Positions 1 to 10,610 of a DNA stretch of 64,000 nt are shown here, in pieces (the stretch's first letter is position 1; each line of letters opens with the position of its first letter). Source of the DNA: Isoetes taiwanensis (taxonomy: Eukaryota; Streptophyta; Lycopodiopsida; Isoetales; Isoetaceae); contig JAJEKV010000016.1 of NCBI GenBank assembly GCA_021234155.1, positions 21,085,863-21,149,862 of the forward strand, in the 5' to 3' direction. Position numbers and translations under genes: made by a program. The notes below the pieces were generated by a model. That model was not told where the DNA came from, searched no databases, and saw only the letters and a list, made by a program, of their open reading frames with translations.

Positions 1-417
1 ACATTCCTACAATATGATGATGTCAAAAGCTTCCAGAGACTTTTTGCTACAGTAATGGGTAGCCTTTGATTGTTTAAATGGTTCTTCAGCATACATATTC
101 CATTCAAACCAAAGGCAGATGCATAAAGTGAGAATGTGCTTAGTAAAGCTTCAGCCTTATGCTTCAGGGGTCTGACCTTTCAGATTGAACCATTTGCCAG
201 GATTAAAAAATCCCCACTCATGACGGGTTTAAAGAAAGAGCTTTGTAGTGTTTCATTCTATGTGTCATACAAATGCAACAAGAGAGATCCATCTGAATAC
301 TTTTTGGCTATACAATTGTCAATCAGTTACATTGTTGAAGGTCTCTCAGAGAAACTTTACTGTCTGTAGAACAGGTAATGTAGCTCATAGCAGAAAAATA
401 CTAACTTTAACATGATG
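1..417. other. left-flank intergenic sequence
   Basis: No gene is recognised here. A 77-codon open frame at 136-369 has no family resemblance that I can see. The last five bases (413-417, TGATG) are the left target-site duplication of the LTR element that follows. Confidence 0.6.
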
Positions 418-1384
418 TGATACGGAATCATAGCACGGGGGAGTGGTCCACGGTGGCAGGGTTATGGGGCATGGCAAAATATGGCAAAGTTGTGGAACTA
501 TGGCAAGGTTGTGATATCTAGGATGGGGTCGAGAACCATTGGTTGGAGAGATATCAAGGGGAATCAATGATCAAGCAAAAGGGGCGGACTATTTTGCACA
601 AAAAGGCCATAGATAATATCCATATGATAAGTCATATAATCTAATTAAAGGCAAAGAAAGTCGTATTTAATTAAAGTGGGACTCATTCCATTCCCACTTT
701 TTTTCGGAACCCTGTTATTTTACACAGAAAGGAGCAACCCGACCCGAAAATTGTCCTTAATTCGAAATTTTGTCTGAAACTGTGCATCCAAGCTTTCTCC
801 CAGTTTTCTTGGATATCGAGTCGAGTCCCTGTTTTGGGGCTTATTTGTCATTCAAAATAAGAGTTATTCGCGTGAGGGTGAATTCCTTTACCAAGACTTT
901 TTGGCTCTATTTTCTTAGGTGGGTAGACAAGAGATCATAAATTCCAACAAAAATTAAGCAAATTGTTTACTTAATCACCAAAAAATACTAGCTTTGAGAT
1001 GCCTTATATTTATAAATGGGCTCATTACAATATACATTACAGTGGGTGAAGAGACCATAGTGGTCGTATTATCACAATGAAAACACCCTCTTCACACATG
1101 AACCAACCTACTGCAAACGGCGCGTGGAGCTCTGTCCAAGTCACGGAGCAACTTACAGACGATAGAAATTTGTATGAGGAGTTCCTTCATAGGCCACGTG
1201 CTTGTATGTCCAACTGATGTCACCACCCTCTTCGGCATCTTTCTTCAATGAACTGGTCTTTTCATTGCTCCCAAGCATGTACTATCCGGGTCGAGATAAG
1301 GACCGCAAAAGACAAAATCAAGTTAGTCAAGTGATGCTACATGCTAAAAAAATAAAATAAAACAGTTCTTAGGGCCATTTTGGA

Positions 1385-2110
1385 AAATACGGGCACGAGA
1401 GCCTTTTCGACTTCGTGAGTCGAGAAAGGCAACTCAAAGCTTAAAAAACACAAGTTTTAGGGTCATAGGGCCTTTCTCGATTTCGCGAGTCGAGAAAGGA
1501 GGAACTCAAAGCGAAAAACACGGTTTTAGGGGTCATAGGGGCCTTTCGACTTCGAGTCGAGAAAGGCAACAAAGTTTAAAAACACGAGGTTTAGGGGTCA
1601 GAAGGCCTTTCTCGACTCGCGAGTCGAGAAAGACAGCTCATGGCAAAAAACGCAGGTTTTAGGGGTCAGAAGGCCTTTCTCAACTCGCGAGTCGAGAAAG
1701 GCAAACTCAAAGTTTAAAAAATCACGGGTTTTAAGGGTCGGAAGGCCCTTTCTCGACTGAGTCGAGAAAGGCGACTCAAGGCAAAAAATGCGGTGTTTTA
1801 GCGGAAGGAAGGCCTTTCTCAACTCGCGAGTCGAGAAAGGCAGCTCAAAGCGAAAAACGCAGGTTTTAAGGGTCAGAAGGCCTTTCTCGACTCGCGAGTC
1901 GAGAAAGATAGCTCAAGGCGAAAAACGCAGGTTTTAGGGGTCAGAAGGCAGCTTAAAGCGAAAAACGCAAGTTTGTGAGTCGAGAAAGGCAGCTCAGAGT
2001 GAAAAATGCAGCTGTAAGGCCCTCCAAAATAAAAAACGCAGGTCTAAAGCTCCTCAAGATGAAAAACACAGGTCTAAGGCCATTTAGAGTGAAAAACACA
2101 ACAGGTCCGA
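1385..2110. repeat. minisatellite of about 70-bp units built on a perfect palindrome
   Basis: About nine units of 65-78 bp each carry CTTTCTCGACTCGCGAGTCG followed by AGAAAG, a 26-bp self-complementary motif. Each is followed by a spacer resembling CAGCTCAAAGCGAAAAACGC and then GGTTTTAGGGGTCAGAAGGC. Later units lose the palindrome and keep only the spacer. The open frame read through it (1598-1822, minus) is a by-product of the repeat. Confidence 0.9.
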
Positions 2111-4160
2111 GGAGGTAAAAAATGAATAACTTTCAAACATCATATCATAATACTATACATTTGTTCAAATGTGATGAAACATACAACAAATGTGGCGAAC
2201 CTACTTGCCTACAAACATAGTTTTCTACCTCCAATATCATAGAGTGCAAATCATTATTAGTTGCACCATATCCTATGTATTTTCTAAGTGCACACCATAC
2301 CTATGCATTTTCTATGTATACATAGACCAAAAAATAGAACCCCCAACCCCCCGCGCCTTTTCCCCTTTTTAGTATGTCAATATATCCTATCCTATATATT
2401 TTCTAATAAATACAGTATGTATTTTCTAAATGCCAAAACACCATAGTTCTAAAACATAGAAAATACAGCTCTAAAACACCATAGTTTATTATTTTTTCTC
2501 ATCTTAGTTTTTTGTTTTATCACATCCCCCCTTTAGTATGTCAATGTTTTGACTTAAACACAATTATATCCTAGCCTAATATAATATGAGCTAAAATAAT
2601 ATAGACATTATAATATCCCATTGGCCTTAGATAAATATCCCATTGGCCCCCATTGGCCATGCTATACCCCGCTTTTTTTTTTGTTAGGTACACTCTATAT
2701 CCCGCTTTTTCTCCCCATGCTTAAATTCGAAATTTGAAATTTGAAAAGGGGTGGGAATTTTGGTACATACCTTTGAAGAACAAGAGATTTAAGACATGTG
2801 TCTTCTTGAGATTTGGTACACTTACGCCGAATCGTGATGGATGGAACACCCAAAATCTTGGCTATGGCATCAAGCCCCCGGCTATGGCTGGTAAGACGTA
2901 GTTTTCTCACCGAATGTACCATGGAAAGATGCGTGAAAAAAGAATCGGAAAAGAGCTGGGGAGCAAGAATAGGGTATACATGCAGAAAAAAGAATAGGAA
3001 AGATCGGGAGCAAGAAGGCTATGGCAGATCTTTTTATAAGGTATGGCCGTCATTTCTTTTGCTAGTCGTCATTCATGCGGTTTCTTCATTTGTTTCTTCA
3101 CGCCAAGAGCTCGAATAAAAAAAACAGAGGATGAAAACCGAGGATGAAAAAGATGAGAAGCGGGGGCTCTTGATCACCGGATCTATAATCGCATTTCGAG
3201 GGGGCGAGCAAAGTGATGGAGGATCGCCATTTCTTTCATGGACTACGCTGGCCGGCAACGCTGGCGAAGGCGATAGAAAGATCCGAGGGAGTAATGCTCG
3301 GGCAAGCACTTGGTGAAGATTATTATGAGCGGCATGAGTAGCTCTCGCTCTTGCTCTTGCTCATTGCGACCAAAGGTTACATTTTGCGACCAAGGCTCCC
3401 GCTGTGACCAATGATTTAGAAACAACACAGCAGTCTGAAGATCTTATATAACACCCAGAGGTGATATAATATTTTTATCAGTGATTAAAGTAGAAGAGGC
3501 GGCGCCGATTTTCTTCTTCCTAGCCCGGCCCCTGAGCTTAATTCCAGCTTCAGATCCGTCGGCATTCTAAAATTTGCCCATTTTCTGATCGCCCACGTCC
3601 TTTTTCTCCTTCGTAACTTCAGACATCTGATACGTTTGCAGACCATTCTTCCCAATTTCTTCATTTCCCGTTTGGCGCATCCCAATTTTCAGCTGTATTA
3701 CTAAGCAATGGAAGCTGCAGAAAGCCCAGGTTGCAAAATGCGTCCGTTTGGAGATTAGCATTCAAGGAAACATGCTTGGTTTGTATGCCAAGCTCTTGGG
3801 ACAACTCCTCGCTGGCTGCTGCTATTCGTAAAGGGCCGAGGTTCAGATTATCCATTCTTATTGTATCCGCATCTTTGGAGATGTGGGTCTTGGCTGCTTC
3901 GACTAGCAAAAGAAATGACGACCATACAAAGTAAAAGCCCTGTACTAAGCTTAATTCTTTTTCTGCATGTACAGCGGATTTCTTCCTAGTACGGAAGAAA
4001 TGCTAGTACAGGGATTGCATGCTAGAACAACGGATTGAGGCCCACAAATGTTCTTGGAGAAGCCCAATCTAGGAGAAAGAGGGGAACATAGCAGGCTGCC
4101 CTCCATTGCTCCAAAGACCTGATTGAAACACAACAAGACAGTTCGCCACCGCGCAGGCGA
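2111..4160. other. interior of the nested element, no gene recognised
   Basis: The sequence is AT-rich with short open frames only. A minus-strand frame at 3661-3909 has ordinary amino-acid composition and could be a captured host exon, but I do not recognise it and it has no clear splice sites. The rest shows nothing I can name. Confidence 0.4.
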
Positions 4161-4164
4161 GAAA

Positions 4165-4600
4165 GAAAGAAAAAAAAAAAAAATATCTAATTAATTTTAT
4201 TTATTTGTATTTATTAAATTATTTATTGTATTTTAATTTTATTACTTATTATATTGTATTTATTATATTTATTTATTTTATTATTTATAATCCTTACTTT
4301 TGGATTCATCCCCTCTCCCCCTTCCCCCCTCCCCTTGCCATCTCCTCTTTGCCATCCCCTCTTCGACTTTCCTCCTTCCATTGTCATCCCCTTTGCCATC
4401 TCCCTCCCCCTTTGCCCCTCCTCCTTATTATCTCGTTTGCCCCTCCTCCTTATTATCCTTCGCCCCTCCATGTGCCCCTTTGCCCCTCCCTTGCCATCCG
4501 ATTTGCCTTTTGCCCACCCCCTCCCCCTTTGCCCCTCCTTGTGCCCCTTTGCCCCTTGGCTAGCCACCCTCCATGGGCATTTCCTTTCCACTCTTCTCCC
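4165..4600. repeat. low-complexity TTTA-rich then CCCCT-rich tract
   Basis: About 120 bp of ATTTATT-type sequence is followed by about 280 bp of pyrimidine-rich sequence on the plus strand, with repeated TTTGCCCCTCC and CCATCCCC motifs. The Pro/Ser/Leu-rich and Lys/Gly-rich open frames here, on both strands, reflect the composition and should not be read as genes. Confidence 0.85.
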
Positions 4601-5299
4601 GGTGAACTAGTTGTGAATTTCTATTAGTGTATGATGTGTAATTCTATTCAAGCATTCAACTCCAAATTTTTTTCTTCAGTCTGAGTCCCATTTTCAGTCT
4701 GAGTCCCAAAATTCGAGATTTGACCCACTTTAATTAAATGCGACTTAAGAGATATTTTGAGAAAAAGGCAACTGCATGTTTAAAAAGCTAAAGTCGCAGA
4801 GAGCTCTATAAATAGAACTGAAACTTCAGTTGGACATATCTCGGCAATCAGAGGTCGGATTGCAGCGACCTTTACCTCTTTGGAACCAGCTCGGAGTCTA
4901 GTTTCCGAATTAGGGCGGTACATATCCTAATTGATCCGTATGAGGGAGTAATGGCCAAAAAGGTGACAGGGGGTCACAAATTACTGCTACAGCGACTCTG
5001 CAGATTTGCAATTATTTTCTGATCTGCGGTCTACGTGGAGTAGCTATGGAATGAATGTTTGCTCGAGAGCTACGTGGAGTAACCAGATATTGTTTGCTCA
5101 TGGTCTACGTGGAGTAGCCAGATATTGTCTGCCACGCCAGTTGCCATTTGCACTGCTATAACCTTGTGGATCCGTCTGGGTGGTTAAACGTGCTCATCAA
5201 TGTATTTGTCTATGTTATGTAATAACTGGATCATGTTCTACAATTAAGATGATGTTGTTCAGTTGTTTAGTTTTCCCATAAACAATGAATCGTATCAAG

Positions 5300-5311
5300 T
5301 GGTATCAGAGC
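5300..5311 (+). other. primer-binding site (initiator tRNA-Met)
   Basis: TGGTATCAGAGC is the usual plant LTR-element complement to the 3' end of initiator tRNA-Met. It starts two bases after the 5' LTR's terminal CGTATCA, which fixes both the LTR end and the element's plus orientation. Confidence 0.93.
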
Positions 5312-6029
5312 GGAAGTTTACGATTCTTCTGGGAATCTATGGGCTATGGAAACATCACCGAGATTTGTATTCCTACTTTGGATTTGAATCAAAGAAGAAG
5401 GAATTAGTGGTGGTATTATACTCTAAGGCTGCGACACACCGAGAATCTTGCAAGTTTGTGCTGCAAGTACAGCTGGGTTGAACTTCGTCAAAAAGTGTGT
5501 TGGGGGCCAAGTATATGAGTGAACTGGCGAATCCTTGGAGCGTGGCATCCAAGTAAGGAGGATTTGACGACTACTGCTGCAAGTGAAGCTGGAGCATCAG
5601 TAGCAGAGAAAAGAAAAGCTCGGTGCTTTCATGGAGAATGCTCGAAGCGTATAGGGACCGACTTGTTGAGAACGAGTTCGGGTTATTGGAGAAAATTCTA
5701 TAACCCTTTGGGGATTATGGAATAAATAAAAGCATCTTGCTTGGGATTGCGGAGTCAGATCGTGGTGATCTGAGAGGCCGGTTGGCCGTGGTATAAATAT
5801 TTGACTTTGGAAGTCATACTAACATTTGACCTTAATTGCAGGTTTGCTTAGTGATAAGCGCTGGGAAGGAACTTTACGGACAAATTGTCAAGGATATAGA
5901 TGTTAAAATTTGGATGTGGAATCTCAAATTGTTTTCTATGGGACAGACTTATGGGTAAAGTTCGTAAGTGATTTTCTTTATGTGGAATAGAGAATAAGAA
6001 TTTTATTTCTTGTGTGTACCCATGGTGGA

Positions 6030-6245
6030 TTGGTATCGTGGAGATACTGTATCATGGAGATACTGTATCGCGAGATACAATTAAGTAGTACCGCGGAGGT
6101 ACGAAAAATACTCACGTATCGTGGAGATACAATAGTTTAGTATCGTGGAGATACTATCAAGTAGTACCGCGGAGGTACGAAAGATAATCATGTACCGCGG
6201 AGGTACAAGGATATATCATACTGCGAAAGTACGCGGATATCCATA
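6030..6245. repeat. array of GTATC/GTACC imperfect palindromes in LTR-element interior
   Basis: Around nine copies of GTATCGTGGAGATAC or GTACCGCGGAGGTAC, with half-copies, are spaced 15-35 bp apart just before the 3' LTR. Each is a short inverted repeat around a GTGGA or GCGGA core. The paired changes (ATC with GAT, ACC with GGT) preserve the base pairing between arms. Confidence 0.85.
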
Positions 6246-6506
6246 ACTGCTTTTAGAGTTTTGCAGGGATCTAAAATAATGGAAACGTGGAGGTTCCAAT
6301 AGATCTAAAATAATGGGGACGTGGAGGTTCCAATGGGTATAAGGTACTGTGGAAGTACAATAACTTATATAACCATTCTTGAGTTCGCAGGGTCTAGGAA
6401 CTCCCAGGTGTACGTTGAACATGGGACAATCGCCTTGAGAAGGGATGGACCAAACTAGAACGTACTTGGACGATCGCGGACGATCTCTTTTTGAGAAGGG
6501 ATGGAC

Positions 6507-7294
6507 TGATACGGAATCATAGCACGGAGGAGTGGTCCACGGCGGCAGGGTTATGGGGCATGGCAAAATATGGCAAAGTTGTGGAACTATGGCAGGGTTG
6601 TGATATCTAGGATGGGGTCGAGAACCATTGGTTGGAGAGATATCAAGGGGAATCAATGATCAAGCAAAAGGGGCGGACTATTTTGCACAAAAAGGCCATA
6701 GATAATATCCATATGATAAGTCATATAATCTAATTAAAGGCAAAGAGATATTTTGAGAAAAAGGCAACTGCATGTTAAAAAAGGCTAAAGTCGCAGAGAG
6801 CTCTATAAATAGAACTGAAACTTCAGTTGGACATATCTCGGCAATCAGAGGTCGGATTGCAGTAACCTTTACCTCTTTGGAACCGGCTCGGAGTCTAGTT
6901 TCCGAATTGGAATGGCAGATATCCTAGTTCATCCGTATGAGGGAGTAATGGCCAAACCGGTGACAGGGGGTCACAAATTACTGCTACAGTGACTCTGCAG
7001 ATTTGCAATTATTTCCTGATCTGCGGTCTACGTGGAGTACCTATGGATTGAATGTTTGCTCGAGAGCTATGTGGAGTAGCTAGATATTGTTTGCTCATGG
7101 TCTATGTGGAGTAGCCAGATATTGTCTGCCAAGCCAGTTGCCATTTGCACTGCCATAACCTTGTGGATCCGGTTGGGTGGTTAAACGTGCTCATCAATGT
7201 ATTTGTCTATGTTATATAATAACTGGATCATGTTCTACAATTAAGATGATGTTGTTCAGTTGTTTAGTTTCCCCATAAACAATGAATCGTATCA
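6507..7294 (+). repeat. 3' LTR, intact
   Basis: This 788-bp copy runs from TGATACGG to CGTATCA and is followed by the right TSD, TGATG. It serves as the uninterrupted reference showing what was inserted in the 5' LTR. The minus-strand open frame at 6216-6656 is a chance frame through the LTR edge. Confidence 0.93.
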
Positions 7295-7299
7295 TGATG

Positions 7300-8280
7300 C
7301 ATATGTAGCTCATCCACTCTTCTTCTCCTATTGCTATGGAATTTTATATTTGACCGTTAGAAAGTGATTCTATATTGCCTCCAAATAAGGAATAAGATGA
7401 AAAAACACTTTCCGCTTAAAGCAAGAAATAGTCCTCATATTATTGCTCTTACTTAAAGTTTTAACCTTATTCTACATGTAATGCTCATTATATTACCCGG
7501 TTTTAGCTTTGTACCAAAAATGAGAAATAATCTTCCCATACATAATGCATGACTTGTGTGTTGCATGTCCTTATGTGTTGATGTGTATAAGGATGGTACA
7601 TTATCGTGCAACATATCTACATCCCTTTTAACCTTATTTTCTATTTTATATTTTGTATTTCCCATTAATACTAATATAATGCAATAAGATGCACTCCACT
7701 TGCATATAATGAAGTTACCAAACAAGGAAAAATAAGTAAAACAAAAAGTACACTCTCACTACCTTCTTGAAGGATGCAATTCTTTCATAAGTAAAAGAAG
7801 AGAGATAACACGATTATACATCAACTAAATGTCATAATTAACCTTCTAACTCGAACTAAAACATAGACCACACTATAAATATATATTGTATAGAACCATA
7901 TGACATGAAGCAAAATTTCACAACTAAAAAAATGCTAAATAAAATGAAATACAAAAACAAAAAATATTGCTTCTAAACGAAATACAAAGGAGAAGCTTAG
8001 CCACCAATCTCAATCTACTAGCACCAAGCCTAAATAAAGACCTAACAAGTCTTATCTTGCTAAAGCCTTCTGGTGTGCCTTTTGCTAGTTTTTTTTTTTT
8101 TTTTTTTTTTTTTGATATTTTTCTCTAGCACGCGTTCATGTTTCGCCTTAGAATATAAAATTTCAGCCTAAATGGACTTCTAAAAAAAAGGGATAAAAAT
8201 AAAAAACGATTTGTTAAGGGGGTGCTGGTGCTATGCTTGGAGTTCGCAAAAGTGCTCCCCAGCTCCATGCTTTCACCCTA
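7300..8280. other. AT-rich gene-free stretch
   Basis: No coding or RNA feature is recognised. A run of about 22 T lies near 8092-8113. The 90-codon minus frame at 7453-7725 has no recognisable domain. Confidence 0.6.
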
Positions 8281-8284
8281 TTTA

Positions 8285-8560
8285 CGCGGTGATTCCACGG
8301 GGGAGAATATTTACGCGGTGATTCCACGGGGGAGAATATTACAGTATACGGTGATTCCACGCGGGAGAATATTACAGTATACTGTGATTCCACCCCGCAG
8401 GATCAATTCCATGTGATTCCATCGCGTAGAATAAAAGGGTGGTGATTCCAACCAGCAGTATTTTGCAGATGTGATTCCGTCGGAAGGTATAAAATGGAGC
8501 CTGTCATGTATGGATAACAGGGCAGGAGGGTTAGTGATTCCGCGGGAGAGTAATCATCGT
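8285..8560. repeat. GTGATTCCAC tandem array upstream of the helicase-like gene
   Basis: At least eight copies of GTGATTCCACGCGGGAGAAT, or its decayed form GTGATTCC, occur at 25-45 bp spacing. The first four are nearly identical and some carry the extension ATTACAGTATAC. The array lies 440-710 bp before the start codon of the gene at 8997, so it could be promoter-proximal. No expression evidence is available. Confidence 0.8.
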
Positions 8561-8784
8561 GATAGAATCACCAAAACTAGGGTAAAGCTATTTTCACCCC
8601 ACATAGGGTGTTTTGAATTGGGACCTCATAAAGGAACAGATGGCAATATTTCTTATGATTACGGGCTATTTTATATCTAGCAATAGTCCTCTTGATGGTC
8701 ACCTAATTTCTAACATCAAGGCCGAGGAATTTCTTGGACGTTTAAGGGGGAATGCCAAAATATCGTCATCTATTCCTTTATGCA

Positions 8785-8861
8785 AGGTAAAGACCAAGAG
8801 CAGGCCATTTCGCGTGGGGCGAGCCAGGTCCGAGCCAGGCGAAATGGCCTGGCCTTTACCT
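8785..8861. repeat. GC-rich hairpin element, copy 1
   Basis: The arms GGTAAAG...CAGGCCATTTCGC and GCGAAATGGCCTGG...CTTTACC pair around a loop containing GGCGAGCCAGGTCCG. A second hairpin at 57741-57818 shares this core and the arm start AGGCC, which points to a small foldback family. Confidence 0.75.
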
Positions 8862-8996
8862 ATTACGAAATGGTACATCCACTAGCATCAAACGGGATAT
8901 TCTATAACTCACCTCCCAGGGTTTGCCGTTCGTGGCAACCCAGAGAGAGAGAAACACTACTGCTAGTTTGAATCGATTGGATTGCATGTCGTAAGA

Positions 8997-10610
8997 ATGG
9001 CAGGTGCCATAGCGCCCGTAGATTCGGTGCTGCATCAGGCAGCTGGAGAGGGCTTGCCGCCATCGACCACGAGGTAAATAAATAAATTGGATTCAGAACT
9101 GTTACTGTTTTTGACAAAGAATCTGATAAGCTGTGTATGGCTAGACAGCGAGAATGGGACGTTTTGCGTCAATACTATGTTGCAGTTGATCGGCATCAGT
9201 ATAAGATGGTGATAGCTGGCTTAAACCTTGCCTAGATTTATTATATTGGATGTTTCATGAGGATCCATTTTCAAAGTTTCAGGTTACACTAATGGATTTA
9301 TTGGACGTTCTGGGGAGAAAAGCGGGGCTTCCACTTGTTATCTGCTGCAATGCAAGGGATAGTCTCGATGCAGTTTTTGCAGCCATATGCTCATCGCAAC
9401 AATTTGTGGCGAACTTTCTGGTGGGTTCTCTGCCTTGACTTGTATATTTCTTCTGACAAAGTTAAATACCATGTATCTGTTTTTTTCTTAGGGCAGTATA
9501 TCAGGCCAGGATTTCTATTGCTATGTACATTGTGAACATCCTTCATTTTGATTGCAGCATAGTGATCTTGATGAAGATGGTCGTGCAGCAACAATTTCAC
9601 AATTCAGGAGTCATATAGTAGAATGGAATAATGGCATGGATTTGGAAGAATGTCCGGATAGCACATCCAAAAAGCCTCATCTTCTAGTCATTTCCGATGC
9701 ATGTTTACCATCTCCAATTCTAGGAGAACAACCTCTGGCAGCCCGCCTCTTGATAAACTATGATCTGCCATCGAAGAAGGTGCGTATTTAGTTGACTGCG
9801 TGAACCATTAATACCAAACTTGATTTCGCAAGAGGGCAACGTGTTTCTATCTTAAAACTCTTAGAATCCAGAATATAAACTGGTTAGGCTCCATGATTAT
9901 CTTAAAATGCACCAGATCTTTAGTTTAATTTAGATTTTAGGTTATTTTGTATCCTAGGGACATTTGCAACTGGATCTTGCATATTGTAGTTTGTAGCTGT
10001 AAATATGGATGTTTGGGTGTTTGTCGCTTTAACTGTAAGAAATTCTTAATATAGGAATCTTATATGAGAAGGATGGCCACATGTTTAAGCTTACCATCAA
10101 CAAGTATTCCAGCCATTGGAAGCAAAGTCGGCTTGGTTTTTGGAGGTATAAGAAGGTTGTTAATTGCTGATTGAGTCAGTTATTAATGCTTGTGCAAAAG
10201 GAGCATGGCATCTATTATCATTCTTGGCTAATATTCAATTACCTTGCTCTTTGCATGCAAGGCACATGCTCGTTTTTTGAAGTGCATCCAAGGCACATTC
10301 AATGATAAATGAGGCAAGGCTTGTCAAAAGGGGCCTATGGTTTAGAAATCGGCATTGTGCGATTTAGTCAATAGAATATAGCACTTTAAGCATTGAAGGC
10401 TTTGCCGTAAATCATGGTATTAATGTATGCAGGTGCAGCTATAATTAACTTTGTTGTAGGAGGGGAGGTTGCAATGCTTCGGAGCTTGGAGGAAGGTTGT
10501 GGGATCCAGATAGATGAAATGCCAATAAATGTAAGTGCCTTCTGTCTTACAGATTGTTTAGATTCTGGTTAATGTTTATTCAATTCTGGCAGGTTTCTGA
10601 AATGCTGTAA
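8997..10610 (+). CDS. RecA2-only DEAD-box RNA helicase-like protein
   Basis: Seven exons join in frame: 8997-9073, 9145-9208, 9283-9420, 9558-9779, 10055-10145, 10460-10530 and 10593-10610. All have GT-AG borders and the sum is 681 nt (226 residues plus stop). The protein matches only the second (helicase C) RecA domain of eIF4A/DEAD-box proteins. YYVAVDRHQYKM-(V)TLMDLLDVLG resembles its start, HSDLDEDGRAATISQFR the motif IV-V region, and INYDLPSKKESYMRRM the end. The Walker A/B DEAD half is absent. The Asp-Arg-Gly-x-Asp of motif V and the HRxGRxGR of motif VI are replaced by DACLPSPILGEQ and MRRMATCLSLP, so ATP hydrolysis is unlikely. Plants carry conserved proteins of this shape, so this is probably a genuine gene with an RNA-binding or regulatory role (inferred). 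AATAAA follows 7 bases after the stop. The first intron is very short (71 bp). Confidence 0.82.

Larger units (their letters stand above)
658..4746. mobile_element. 4.1-kb TIR DNA element nested in the 5' LTR
   Basis: The uninterrupted 3' LTR gives the empty site and fixes the insertion edges. The ends are inverted copies of AAGTCGYATTTAATTAAAGT followed by GGG, 23 bp with one mismatch. AAGA is duplicated at 654-657 and 4747-4750, a 4-bp target-site duplication. No transposase or long reading frame is visible, so the element is probably non-autonomous. A 4-bp duplication does not fit hAT (8), Mutator (9), CACTA (3), Harbinger (3) or mariner (TA). Sola-like elements make 4-bp duplications, but that assignment is only a suggestion. 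Inside are a palindromic minisatellite, several unidentified AT-rich stretches and a pyrimidine-rich block. Confidence 0.85.
418..5297 (+). repeat. 5' LTR, interrupted by nested insertion
   Basis: Bases 418-657 match 6507-6746 of the intact 3' LTR and bases 4751-5297 match the rest, so the LTR was whole before the insertion at 658-4746. The two LTRs differ at scattered single bases, so the element is not very recent. Confidence 0.92.
418..7294 (+). mobile_element. LTR retrotransposon with 5-bp TSD and split 5' LTR
   Basis: The element begins TGATACGGAATC and ends GAATCGTATCA, the TG...CA form of LTR elements, with TGATACG/CGTATCA inverted termini. It is flanked by TGATG at 413-417 and 7295-7299. 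The 3' LTR (6507-7294) is 788 bp. The 5' LTR (418-657 plus 4751-5297) totals 787 bp once a nested insertion is removed. A priming site for initiator tRNA-Met lies two bases past the 5' LTR, and purine-rich sequence precedes the 3' LTR. The internal region (5298-6506) is only about 1.2 kb and shows no protease, RT, RNase H or integrase. It is therefore a non-autonomous LARD/TRIM-like element that would depend on enzymes supplied elsewhere. Confidence 0.93.

Noticed and set aside
4205-4627. Pro/Ser/Leu-rich open frames of 87-140 codons on the plus strand and a Lys/Gly-rich one on the minus strand
   Set aside because: They lie in a pyrimidine-rich low-complexity tract, open in several frames at once, with no domain.
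9074-9096. A 23-bp first intron in the helicase-like gene that would keep frame
   Set aside because: It is too short for a plant intron. The acceptor at 9143-9144 gives a 71-bp intron with the same reading phase.
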